Origin: Chitinophaga varians
GTDB lineage: Bacteria > Bacteroidota > Bacteroidia > Chitinophagales > Chitinophagaceae
DNA: 64,000 nt
Assembly: GCF_014529945.1 (NCBI RefSeq)
Contig: NZ_JACVFB010000001.1
Span: forward strand, 372,001 to 436,000
Direction: 5' to 3'
Shown here: one piece after another, positions 25,653-33,149 of the stretch
Layout of the letters: each line of letters begins with the position of its first letter
How positions within the stretch are numbered: position 1 is the first letter of the stretch
Program-made: the position numbers and the translations under genes
Notes under the pieces: model-generated
Database searches by the model: none
What the model was told of the DNA's origin: nothing
What the model saw: the letters and a program-made list of their open reading frames with translations, nothing else

Positions 25653-26648
25653 ATGAAACCATCAGATTTAGCAGGATATCTTGAATTCTGCATTAACAAC
25701 AACTTTCCGGCATTGATAGTAGGTCGTCCTGGTATTGGAAAGACAGACATCGTTAAAAATGCCGCTACTTCAGCTGGAGCATTTTTGATACATTCTCATC
25801 CTGTGGTAAGTGACCCTACAGATTACAAAGGGTTGCCATTCCCAAAGGATAATGGAACAGCTCAATTTTTACCGTATGGTGAACTTAGTGAAATTATCAA
25901 AACAAAAAAAAAGACGATTTATTTCATCGATGATTTAGGTCAAGCCTCACCTGGCGTACAAGCCGCTTGTATGCAACTGATTTTAGGCAGAAGAATCAAC
26001 GGGCATTTGATATCCGATTGGGTTACTTTCATTGCTGCGACAAATCGTCGGGAGGATATGGCAGCAGTTACCGGGATACTGGAGCCAGTGAAATCACGAT
26101 TTTCAATTGTAAAATTGGATGTGGACATTGATGATTGGATACAATGGGCACTAAGCAATAATATGCCTGTTGAATTGATTGCATTTATCCGCTTCCGACC
26201 AGATTTATTAAATGGCTTTGCGCCATCAAGGGATATTACGAACTCTGTATCTCCACGGACCATAGCTACTGTTGGTAAACAACAAGCAGCAGGTTTGCCG
26301 CCAAAATACGAATTCGAAGCTTTTGCAGGGATAGCAGGAGAGGCTTTTGCAATTGAATACAAAGGGTTTCTTCAGCTTTTCCGTCAAATTCCTTCATTAG
26401 AAGATATTCTAAAACACCCTAATACTGCACCAATACCTAAAGATCCGGGTGTAATCTATGCGTTAACAATCGCTCTGGCACATCAAGCTACTGATCATAC
26501 AATCGCGGCAATTTGCGACTATATAACTAGACTACCAGATGAACATGCTGTGGCTTGTATGAAGTATGCCACTACAAAAAATGCCGGAATAGCCAACAAT
26601 CGTGCATACATAAAGTGGGCCGCAAAAAATGCGGCATTGCTTGTTTAA
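25653..26648 (+). CDS. MoxR-type AAA ATPase
   Basis: 331 residues. Walker A is VGRPGIGKTD near residue 28, Walker B IYFIDDLGQA, sensor 1 region FIAATNRRED, and arginine finger candidates follow in EPVKSRFSIV. This is the compact MoxR/CbbQ layout. Such ATPases usually work with a VWA-domain partner to remodel or activate another protein; the next gene encodes one. Spacing to it is 18 bases, so the operon is 25653-28620. The start ATG is preceded by the long palindrome and a possible leader peptide. Confidence 0.88.
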   Translation: MKPSDLAGYLEFCINNNFPALIVGRPGIGKTDIVKNAATSAGAFLIHSHPVVSDPTDYKGLPFPKDNGTAQFLPYGELSEIIKTKKKTIYFIDDLGQASPGVQAACMQLILGRRINGHLISDWVTFIAATNRREDMAAVTGILEPVKSRFSIVKLDVDIDDWIQWALSNNMPVELIAFIRFRPDLLNGFAPSRDITNSVSPRTIATVGKQQAAGLPPKYEFEAFAGIAGEAFAIEYKGFLQLFRQIPSLEDILKHPNTAPIPKDPGVIYALTIALAHQATDHTIAAICDYITRLPDEHAVACMKYATTKNAGIANNRAYIKWAAKNAALLV

Positions 26649-26666
26649 CAATTCTAATTGTAATTT

Positions 26667-27752
26667 ATGGAAGCAATACAGAAAATATCAAAAGCAAAAA
26701 TGGATCTTATTATGAACCATCCATTTTTCGCAACAGTCTCGTTACATTTAGCATATATCAGCGATCCATCGGTTACCACTGCATGTACCGACGGCAAGGT
26801 AATCAAGTACAGCCCTAAATTCATCGACACTCTAGCGTTGCAGGAGGTTGTTGGACTTCTGGCTCACGAAATTTTGCATATCACCTTGCTACACCACACC
26901 CGTATGGGGACTCGATGTAAGTTGAAATGGAACATTGCTGCCGATTACGCAATCAATCCCATCTTGGAGGAATCAGGGTTTAAAATTCCAAAAGGCGCAT
27001 TGATTGATGCTAAATATGTAAATAAAAGCGCGGAAGAGATTTATCGCTTATTGCCAGATAATTTACCGGACAAATCATTTGTATCATATGGTGTAGTTGA
27101 TAATGCACCATCAAACAGTAATGCGCAAGAACTTGAGGCAGAAATCAAACAGGTGGTTGTCCAGGCTGTTCAAATTTCAGCAAAACAAAAAAAATTATCT
27201 CCGATGTTGCAGCGTTTAGTCGCTGAAGTAGTCCATCCCCGAGTTCCGTGGGGGCAACATCTTTCGCACTTCCTTGCAGTCGTTTGCCGAAATGACTATA
27301 CTTGGAGTAAGCCATCCTACAGGTACCTACACGCGGGACTTTACCTACCTACTCTAGACAAACCGGAAATTGGGAACCTTGTATTGATCATCGATACTTC
27401 TGGCAGTATATCTGATGAGATAATAAGCCAATTCGCCGCAGAGATCCAGGAAGTTTCCTGCTTCACAAAGACCGAATTAACGGTCATATATGTAGATCAT
27501 GAAGTTCGTGGAAGTCAGACCTTTTTACAAGACGAAGAAGTGCTACTAAAGCCGGTAGGCGGAGGAGGCACAGATTATAGACCGGGCTTTGAATACATTG
27601 ACCATTGCCAGTTATTTCCTAGCGCTGTAGTGTATCTAACGGATGGAATGTGCTATTTATTTCCCAGTGAACCTGAATATCCAGTTCTCTGGGCACAATT
27701 CGGCAGTTTTGAGTTTTATCCACCTTTTGGAAATGTGATCAATATCGAATAG
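26667..27752 (+). CDS. Putative metallopeptidase with C-terminal VWA-like domain (DUF2201 type)
   Basis: 361 residues. The N-terminal half has LLAHEILHITLLHH, an HExxH zinc-protease motif (about 72-76), followed by NIAADYAINPIL, which fits the DUF2201 N-terminal peptidase-like domain. The C-terminal half is VWA-like: LIIDTSGSISDEI supplies the MIDAS DxSxS motif and VGGGGTDYRPGFEYI the conserved Thr/Asp loop. The pair with a MoxR ATPase is a known partnership; a combined protease and metal-binding scaffold could act on a target protein. Target unknown. Confidence 0.85.
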   Translation: MEAIQKISKAKMDLIMNHPFFATVSLHLAYISDPSVTTACTDGKVIKYSPKFIDTLALQEVVGLLAHEILHITLLHHTRMGTRCKLKWNIAADYAINPILEESGFKIPKGALIDAKYVNKSAEEIYRLLPDNLPDKSFVSYGVVDNAPSNSNAQELEAEIKQVVVQAVQISAKQKKLSPMLQRLVAEVVHPRVPWGQHLSHFLAVVCRNDYTWSKPSYRYLHAGLYLPTLDKPEIGNLVLIIDTSGSISDEIISQFAAEIQEVSCFTKTELTVIYVDHEVRGSQTFLQDEEVLLKPVGGGGTDYRPGFEYIDHCQLFPSAVVYLTDGMCYLFPSEPEYPVLWAQFGSFEFYPPFGNVINIE

Positions 27753-27780
27753 CTAATTATTTAACGTAAAACTATTTTTT

Positions 27781-28620
27781 ATGAAAAATCTACTTGAAAA
27801 TGCACTTTTAGTTAATCTAAAAATTAACCAGTGGACTGCACGTCGTCATGATAAACAGGTCAGCCGGGAAATTGAAATTGAACATAATAGTCACAACGCA
27901 GGCAGATTCAATAAAATTTTAATTAATGAAGACGAAATGAGAAAAATACAAAAAGTAGCATCCGCGGCCCGAACATACTTGTATGATAATACATTACCTT
28001 GGTCAGATGGAGGTGATAGACTGTTGCCAGCAACAAACTATTTTGCGTTTGTTGGCGAATTTAGAACTTTTAAAGATCAATATGAAGAAGCTGTTTCAGC
28101 ATTTATTCTAAAGTATGATACTTTAATAGAAGAAGCTCGTGTGCGATTAAATGGAATGTTTCGAGAGAATGATTACCCACCGATAACGGCACTTCAAACA
28201 AAATTTAATATCGGGATTACTTTTATGCCACTCAGTGATCTGACTGATTTTCGCCTGCAAATTGATCAGAAGGAGGTGGAGAAAATAAAGGGACAAATGC
28301 AGATCGAAATCGAAACACGGATTAAGGAAGCCACGCAGAACATATGGGAGCGTATTAGAATTGCGGTTGGTCATATGGCTGAACAATTATCAAAAGATGA
28401 TTCTAAAATCCACAGCTCTCTGGTGTCAAACATGCTAGAACTCATTGAATTATTGCCCCGCCTGAACTTCACTTCGGATGATGAAATTACGGATACTATA
28501 GATTCTATGAAACAACTGATTGTTCCAGTTGAATCACTGAGGACTAACAAAGACCTTCGTAGGGTCAAAGCAAATGAAGCACAACGAATCTTTGACAAAG
28601 TGAGTGAGTTTATACTTTAA
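27781..28620 (+). CDS. Third gene of the MoxR-VWA operon (DUF3150-like)
   Basis: 279 residues, mostly helical. The N-terminus MKNLLENALLVNLKINQWTA RRHDKQ resembles DUF3150 proteins, which often accompany MoxR/VWA pairs in mobile elements and phages. The middle has long charged helices (QKEVEKIKGQMQIEIETRIK). It starts 28 bases after the peptidase gene. It may be the substrate or adaptor of the ATPase pair. Family match is by eye, so moderate. Confidence 0.6.
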   Translation: MKNLLENALLVNLKINQWTARRHDKQVSREIEIEHNSHNAGRFNKILINEDEMRKIQKVASAARTYLYDNTLPWSDGGDRLLPATNYFAFVGEFRTFKDQYEEAVSAFILKYDTLIEEARVRLNGMFRENDYPPITALQTKFNIGITFMPLSDLTDFRLQIDQKEVEKIKGQMQIEIETRIKEATQNIWERIRIAVGHMAEQLSKDDSKIHSSLVSNMLELIELLPRLNFTSDDEITDTIDSMKQLIVPVESLRTNKDLRRVKANEAQRIFDKVSEFIL

Positions 28621-28809
28621 ATGAATATGTTGCCGGCAACATAAAAAATTTGTCCATTTTAGCTATTTTCATTATTTAACTGAAATGCCCTATTTTCGTA
28701 AGAATCATTACCGTATCAACGAATCATTTGAGGATTTTTTTAACAGAATGTCATGTAGTTATTTGTAAACCTGTCTTATTAACCAAATCAAGTTAACCTT
28801 TAGAAGGAT

Positions 28810-29802
28810 ATGTTTTTACAACTGAACAAAGTTGTAGCTTCCAAAGCTATTACCATTCCAATTAGCCATCGAAAATATTTGATGGATTATGCTATTCCCC
28901 ATCTTGCTGAAGACCACAGTGGAACCATCTTTTTGCAATCAATAAAAAGGCAAGACTACGTCATTTCCCATGGTATTTTTTCTTTAAAAAAACAAGCGTG
29001 GATACGTGCCACCATCACTAAGCCTAGCATTATGCTTATATACTGGATTTCGGGCCATACAATGTTCGGGAAGATACCCGGCGTCGGCGAAATTGTTCTA
29101 ACCAAAGGGCACTATAATCTTTTTTATCTTCCCAGAGGAGTGCGCTCTGGCAGAATGAAAAAAGGTGACTATACAGCATTGTATGTGGAAATGTCTGGCA
29201 CCTACCTGAATAAATTATCCGTTAACAACCCAATGGTTAGACGATTAGTCGAACATGTAGAACTTTCCTCAAAAAAGGGTAGCTTATTACCTGTTGCAAA
29301 AATACCACATGAATTTGAGATAATTTGCAATGACCTGCTTCGCTCCTATAAAACGGGTTCAGCACTAGACCTTGAATTGGAAGCTGGCTTGTTAAGATTG
29401 CTCTCACTATATCTTCTAGAGTTAGAGAATCCTTTCATAATAACTTCAGCCAGTAATAAAAAATCCATCATTAATCATGCATTAAAGTATATCAATGACA
29501 ACACTACGAAGGTTAAACTTCCGGTAAAAGACCTTGCAAAACAGCTTAATATTTGCCTTCGTACGCTCGAACGGTTATTCAAGCGAGAAGTCGGAAAAAC
29601 AATGGTAGAATATCACCAACATGAAAAGATGAAGAAGGCGTTGTTTTTTGTTATTAAATCAAACATGCCTATTAAATCTATTTCTATCGAAACTGGCTAT
29701 CAAGATGTGTCTGCCTTTATTAGAATATTCAAAAAATACTATCATATGACCCCGACAATGGCTCGGGGGCATCCTGAAATGTTACCTTCCCCTTACGAAT
29801 AA
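28810..29802 (+). CDS. AraC family transcriptional regulator
   Basis: 330 residues. The C-terminal ~100 residues hold two helix-turn-helix motifs: VKDLAKQLNICLRTLERLFK and PIKSISIETGYQDVSAFIRI, with the signature KKYYHMTPTMAR. The N-terminal 200 residues would bind ligand or dimerise; no known sensor is recognised. It could control the MoxR operon upstream or the transfer genes downstream; nothing in the sequence decides. The gene is alone, 189 bases after the operon. Confidence 0.9.
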   Translation: MFLQLNKVVASKAITIPISHRKYLMDYAIPHLAEDHSGTIFLQSIKRQDYVISHGIFSLKKQAWIRATITKPSIMLIYWISGHTMFGKIPGVGEIVLTKGHYNLFYLPRGVRSGRMKKGDYTALYVEMSGTYLNKLSVNNPMVRRLVEHVELSSKKGSLLPVAKIPHEFEIICNDLLRSYKTGSALDLELEAGLLRLLSLYLLELENPFIITSASNKKSIINHALKYINDNTTKVKLPVKDLAKQLNICLRTLERLFKREVGKTMVEYHQHEKMKKALFFVIKSNMPIKSISIETGYQDVSAFIRIFKKYYHMTPTMARGHPEMLPSPYE

Positions 29803-30133
29803 GACTGTCGTTTTTAGTCTATTGATTCCGATTTAGTGTCGCTTCCAGTCAACAGTTTATTAGAAAGAATTCCGCACTTTTGTATTAGTACTACTTTTAT
29901 CGACTACTTTGGTACCGAGTGAAAATGGTAATACAACTTACCTGATCGAAAACTTCTTCCCACCTGTAACTGTCCTCTCCAATTTTCCCTCTTTGATTTT
30001 CCCTCTCCGATTTTCTATGTTCACCGCGTGTGTACTATAGCATTCCTGATGTTGGCCGCCCTGAAGGAATGCAAACGGGAATGCCGAAACCCGGTAAAAG
30101 AGTAGGCGTAACATCTAAATTTCGTTTTTTGTT
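29803..30133. other. Intergenic region with a short tandem repeat
   Basis: No gene is seen. It contains the 14-bp repeats listed separately and a 7-bp hairpin (GCATTCC with GGAATGC near 30040-30080). Confidence 0.4.
29975..30015. repeat. Three tandem 14-bp units
   Basis: CTCTCCAATTTTCC, CTCTTTGATTTTCC and CTCTCCGATTTTC follow one another without gaps (the last lacks one base). The unit CTCTyyrATTTTCC looks like a small iteron or a regulator site. Confidence 0.55.
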
Positions 30134-30352
30134 ATGCAAAAAAACAACTCTTCAATCCTTTTAGCCATGATCGGAATGGTGATCTCTATGTTTCATTCTA
30201 TCAAAAAAGAGATTACCTGGACAATTACGAAGTCAAATGTCCTAAACATTCCGGTAGGTCATCTTTGGGGATGGCTATTGCCTTCACCTGCGCGTTCACA
30301 ATTAATCAAATTGACGCGACAATGGTATCGTTTAGCGGATGCCATCCACTAA
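30134..30352 (+). CDS. Doubtful small ORF
   Basis: 72 codons from ATG. The first part (SSILLAMIGMVISMFHSI) could be a membrane helix; the rest is unremarkable. A strong terminator follows 29 bases after the stop, which suggests something is transcribed here, but coding potential is weak. Confidence 0.3.
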   Translation: MQKNNSSILLAMIGMVISMFHSIKKEITWTITKSNVLNIPVGHLWGWLLPSPARSQLIKLTRQWYRLADAIH

Positions 30353-30381
30353 ACGAAAGATAAGCGTGGATGTATCTATAG

Positions 30382-30406
30382 AAGGGAGCCGACTGGGCTC
30401 CCTTTT
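30382..30406 (+). terminator. Rho-independent terminator
   Basis: GGGAGCC, loop GACTG, GGCTCCC, flanked by AA and TTTT. It closes the transcript coming from the AraC/30.1 kb side and isolates the transfer module. Confidence 0.8.
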
Positions 30407-30514
30407 GTATTTATATAATGTTACCTACCTGAATGTTTTTTTTCAAACTAGGAAACAGACTGTGAAAGATCGGCTTTTCTGGCATATATCTTCGCCAATG
30501 TATAAGCGTAAAGG

Positions 30515-30880
30515 ATGAATCAAGTGCAGAAAATCAACACCGCCGGACACTTAGGCATTACCCCGGACCAACTGGTAACTATCCGTGACCTGCAGCAGCT
30601 TGAGCAGAATCTTCTAAAAAGCATCAAACTGCTGCTCAATGAAATGGTTTCAGGAGATAATGCCCGGGTACCCCGGTGGCTCAAAACTTATCAGGCCCAG
30701 AAGGTACTGAATTGCTCGGTGGGGACTTTGCTTACCCTACGAAACAATGGTACTCTCCCGTACACAAAGATTGGGGGGACTATCTTCTATAACGCAGATG
30801 ATATTAACCGCGCATTATTGGACCGGCGTCACTTACACGGTAGAGAAATTCCTATCGGTAGAAGTGCCAAAAAGACATAA
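30515..30880 (+). CDS. Helix-turn-helix protein, excisionase-like (HTH_17)
   Basis: 121 residues. The C-terminal part WLKTYQAQKVLNCSVGTLLT then TLPYTKIGGTIFYNADDINR is the MerR-like winged fold of excisionase/HTH_17 proteins common beside mobilisation genes in Bacteroidota ICEs. The N-terminal helix (ITPDQLVTIRDLQQLEQNLL) is a likely dimerisation coil. Probably controls excision or early transfer genes. It starts a chain of small genes leading to mobA. Confidence 0.8.
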   Translation: MNQVQKINTAGHLGITPDQLVTIRDLQQLEQNLLKSIKLLLNEMVSGDNARVPRWLKTYQAQKVLNCSVGTLLTLRNNGTLPYTKIGGTIFYNADDINRALLDRRHLHGREIPIGRSAKKT

Positions 30881-30882
30881 TT

Positions 30883-31092
30883 ATGGATTCTAAAATATCC
30901 GGCACCATGCCACCCACATACGAGCAAGTACTGGTTTATTTCTTGCAAAAAGGAATTTCCGCCGATGAGGCCCGTGACTTTTATCTGTTTTACAATGGCC
31001 GGAACTGGCTGAGCAGGCGGGGAAATCTTTACAAAAGCTGGAAGACAATTGCTCACTGTTGGATTGTTAGCGTTCTAACATCGCAACCTTGA
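30883..31092 (+). CDS. Small protein with a replication-organiser-like C-terminal motif
   Basis: 69 residues starting two bases after the excisionase-like gene. EARDFYLFYNGRNW...NLYKSWKTIAHCW follows the pattern (FY x YN/S x GW ... W) seen at the C-termini of some phage and plasmid replication proteins, which bind DNA or helicase. The similarity is short and by eye. Likely co-transcribed with the HTH gene. Confidence 0.5.
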   Translation: MDSKISGTMPPTYEQVLVYFLQKGISADEARDFYLFYNGRNWLSRRGNLYKSWKTIAHCWIVSVLTSQP

Positions 31093-31146
31093 TTACAAAA
31101 TCGCGAGCGAAATTAAAACTTCACTTACATATTAAATAATGATGCT

Positions 31147-31365
31147 ATGTGGATTGTCAGAAAATTTCCGGAGGCTTGGGGCATCTATAATGAAAATACA
31201 CTCTTTTCTCGTTTGTTGGAAGATCATGAAATAGCCCTCATTAAGACGGAGTTTCCTCAGCTCACTGATGAAACCGTTACGATGATTATGGTACCGGTCA
31301 TTGAGTCATTTCCTACAGGTAACGCTTCGCTCTGGCGACCAGGCTTACCCAATCCTGAAAACTAA
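31147..31365 (+). CDS. Small hypothetical protein
   Basis: 72 residues, MWIVRKFPEAWGIYNENTLF onward, acidic middle, no family recognised. It fits between the HTH genes and the candidate oriT and is in the same orientation as its neighbours. Confidence 0.5.
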   Translation: MWIVRKFPEAWGIYNENTLFSRLLEDHEIALIKTEFPQLTDETVTMIMVPVIESFPTGNASLWRPGLPNPEN

Positions 31366-31373
31366 TTTTCTCC

Positions 31374-31456
31374 CTCGCAGTCCCACATTTGCGAGCCCTG
31401 TATTAAAATTAATCTACCTATAGATTACGACTCTCCCTGCCTTGTGCGGCAGGGAG
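31374..31456. other. oriT: Candidate origin of transfer (oriT): three hairpins before mobA
   Basis: Three inverted repeats lie within 83 bases: CTCGCA with TGCGAG (31374-31395), AATCTA CCTA TAGATT (31411-31426) and CTCCCTGCC with GGCAGGGAG (31433-31456). oriT regions typically hold such repeats just upstream of the relaxosome and relaxase genes, as here. The nick site cannot be named. Confidence 0.55.
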
Positions 31457-31495
31457 CAAGATGTATAGTTGTCTACAACAACGGAAGGCAGTCCC

Positions 31496-31933
31496 ATGCT
31501 TTCATTTGCTAAACTCAAAACTCTTGTGATGCCAAGAAGAAAGACACCGGAAGAAAGGGCGCTTGTTTACAGAATAGAAACACGCGTGACTGCTGCGAAA
31601 TTTCGAGAGCTGCAGGATTTACTTAGACGTTCCTGCCACAGGGAAATGAGCGGATTACTCAGAGATATTCTACATAACAGAACTATACGAACCTACGTAC
31701 ATGATCATCATTTAGACATGGAAATGGAGGAGCTGGCCGCTATCAGGGGAGAAATAAAATCTATCGGTGTTAACATTAATCAAATAACAAGACTATTTAA
31801 TACATATCCAGAGCCAAAACGAAAAGCTTTTTACGCCAAAGTTGCCTTTTCTGAATACCTGAGGATTGAAGGGAAAATCGATCATCTGTTAACAATAATT
31901 TCAAAAATAGCAGGTAGATGGTTGTTAAAATAA
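31496..31933 (+). CDS. mobA: Relaxosome accessory protein MobA (MobC-family)
   Basis: 145 residues from the ATG at 31496. After MPRRKTPEERALVYRIETRV the ribbon-helix-helix-like N-terminus and LAAIRGEIKSIGVNINQITR are typical of plasmid mobilisation relaxosome proteins, including the Bacteroidota MobA type. It binds oriT next to the relaxase. It overlaps mobB by 16 bases, so both are made together. Annotated as MobA following the mobABC naming of Bacteroidota elements. Confidence 0.8.
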   Translation: MLSFAKLKTLVMPRRKTPEERALVYRIETRVTAAKFRELQDLLRRSCHREMSGLLRDILHNRTIRTYVHDHHLDMEMEELAAIRGEIKSIGVNINQITRLFNTYPEPKRKAFYAKVAFSEYLRIEGKIDHLLTIISKIAGRWLLK

Positions 31934-33126
31934 TTTGCGGTAAATCTATAAAAGGCGCCCTTCATTACAATGAAAACAAAGTAGAAAAGGGGACGGCTAT
32001 TTTGATCCTTGCATCTCGTTTTGCGATGGATGCTGACGATTTGTCGGTTGGGCAGAAACTAGAACGTTTCAATAAACTCATCTCCCGGAATCCAAAAATA
32101 AAAACCAACTGCCTGCATTTATCCCTCAATTTCGCCAGGGAAGAGCAATTGTCATTAAATACGCTTCGTCATATCGCCGGCGACTACATGCGCCGCATCG
32201 GATTTGGTGATCAGCCTTATCTGGTTTATTTACATAAAGACGCTGCTCATCAACACCTGCATATCATATCCACCAATATAGCAAAAAGTGGCAAAGCTAT
32301 CAGCTTCCATAATCTCGCACGGGATAAATCAGAACCCGCCCGTAAAGACATTGAGAAATTGTTTAACCTGGTTGTAGCCCAGGGCCGGCAACATAACAAT
32401 GGCTTACTGGTAATACTGGAACCGGTTTACTACGGAAAAAATGAAACAAAGGCTGCCATATCCAATATTGTAAGGGAGGTAGCTGAAACCTATAAATATA
32501 CTTCACTACAGGAGTTTGACGCGCTACTCAAGCAATTCAATGTAACTATTGATCGTGGATCTGCTGGCAGCATCACTCGCCAGCGGGGAGGGCTGCTGTA
32601 TTCCATCGTTGATGCCGACGGAAATAAAATAGGGGTACCGGTAAAGGCCAGCGATATCTATACCAAACCGGTACTGTCCACACTCAAAAAGAAAATGGAA
32701 GTCAATAAAGTCACAGGCCTGGCCCAACGCGCGATATTATTCCGGGTATTAAATAAAACGCTTGCCAGATCTTCTATCCAGCAGCCAGTAAAGGTACTGG
32801 AAAATCTAGGAATAAAAGTCCGTGTTCTCACCGGAACAGCGGGGCAAGTTGAGGATGTATTCTTTATCGATAACCAGAAAAAATCCATCCTTTCAGCAGA
32901 TACCAATGGGTTCAATCCTGCAACACTACACCAGCAATTATGGAGCGCTCAACAGGTCGTGCTAAGTGGGCCACAGCCAGTAATCGACTTCTCATTTACT
33001 GAACAAAAAACAATGGCTTTTACTGCTGCTCTCTTTAGCCAGCTAACAGAAGAAACATACGACTTTGGCAATCAGCCGGCGCCGGTAGATCGTAAAAAGA
33101 AAAAAAAGAAAAGGAGGAAACCATAG
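31918..33126 (+). CDS. mobB: Relaxase MobB
   Basis: 402 residues. The N-terminal relaxase domain has SLNFAREEQLSLNTLRHIAG then YLVYLHKDAAHQHLHIISTN, where AHQHLHI is the three-His metal site of MobA/VirD2-like relaxases. A Tyr near the N-terminus (ALHYNENKV) is the candidate nucleophile. The C-terminus is very basic (DRKKKKKKRRKP). It nicks oriT and pilots the transferred strand. Between mobA and the coupling protein gene, in the usual order. Confidence 0.9.
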   Translation: MVVKIICGKSIKGALHYNENKVEKGTAILILASRFAMDADDLSVGQKLERFNKLISRNPKIKTNCLHLSLNFAREEQLSLNTLRHIAGDYMRRIGFGDQPYLVYLHKDAAHQHLHIISTNIAKSGKAISFHNLARDKSEPARKDIEKLFNLVVAQGRQHNNGLLVILEPVYYGKNETKAAISNIVREVAETYKYTSLQEFDALLKQFNVTIDRGSAGSITRQRGGLLYSIVDADGNKIGVPVKASDIYTKPVLSTLKKKMEVNKVTGLAQRAILFRVLNKTLARSSIQQPVKVLENLGIKVRVLTGTAGQVEDVFFIDNQKKSILSADTNGFNPATLHQQLWSAQQVVLSGPQPVIDFSFTEQKTMAFTAALFSQLTEETYDFGNQPAPVDRKKKKKKRRKP

Positions 33127-33149
33127 TTGTAGACATCAATCATGAAAAT

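Noticed and set aside
29975..30015. CRISPR-like array
   Set aside because: Units are only 14 bp, adjacent and without spacers; there are no cas genes.
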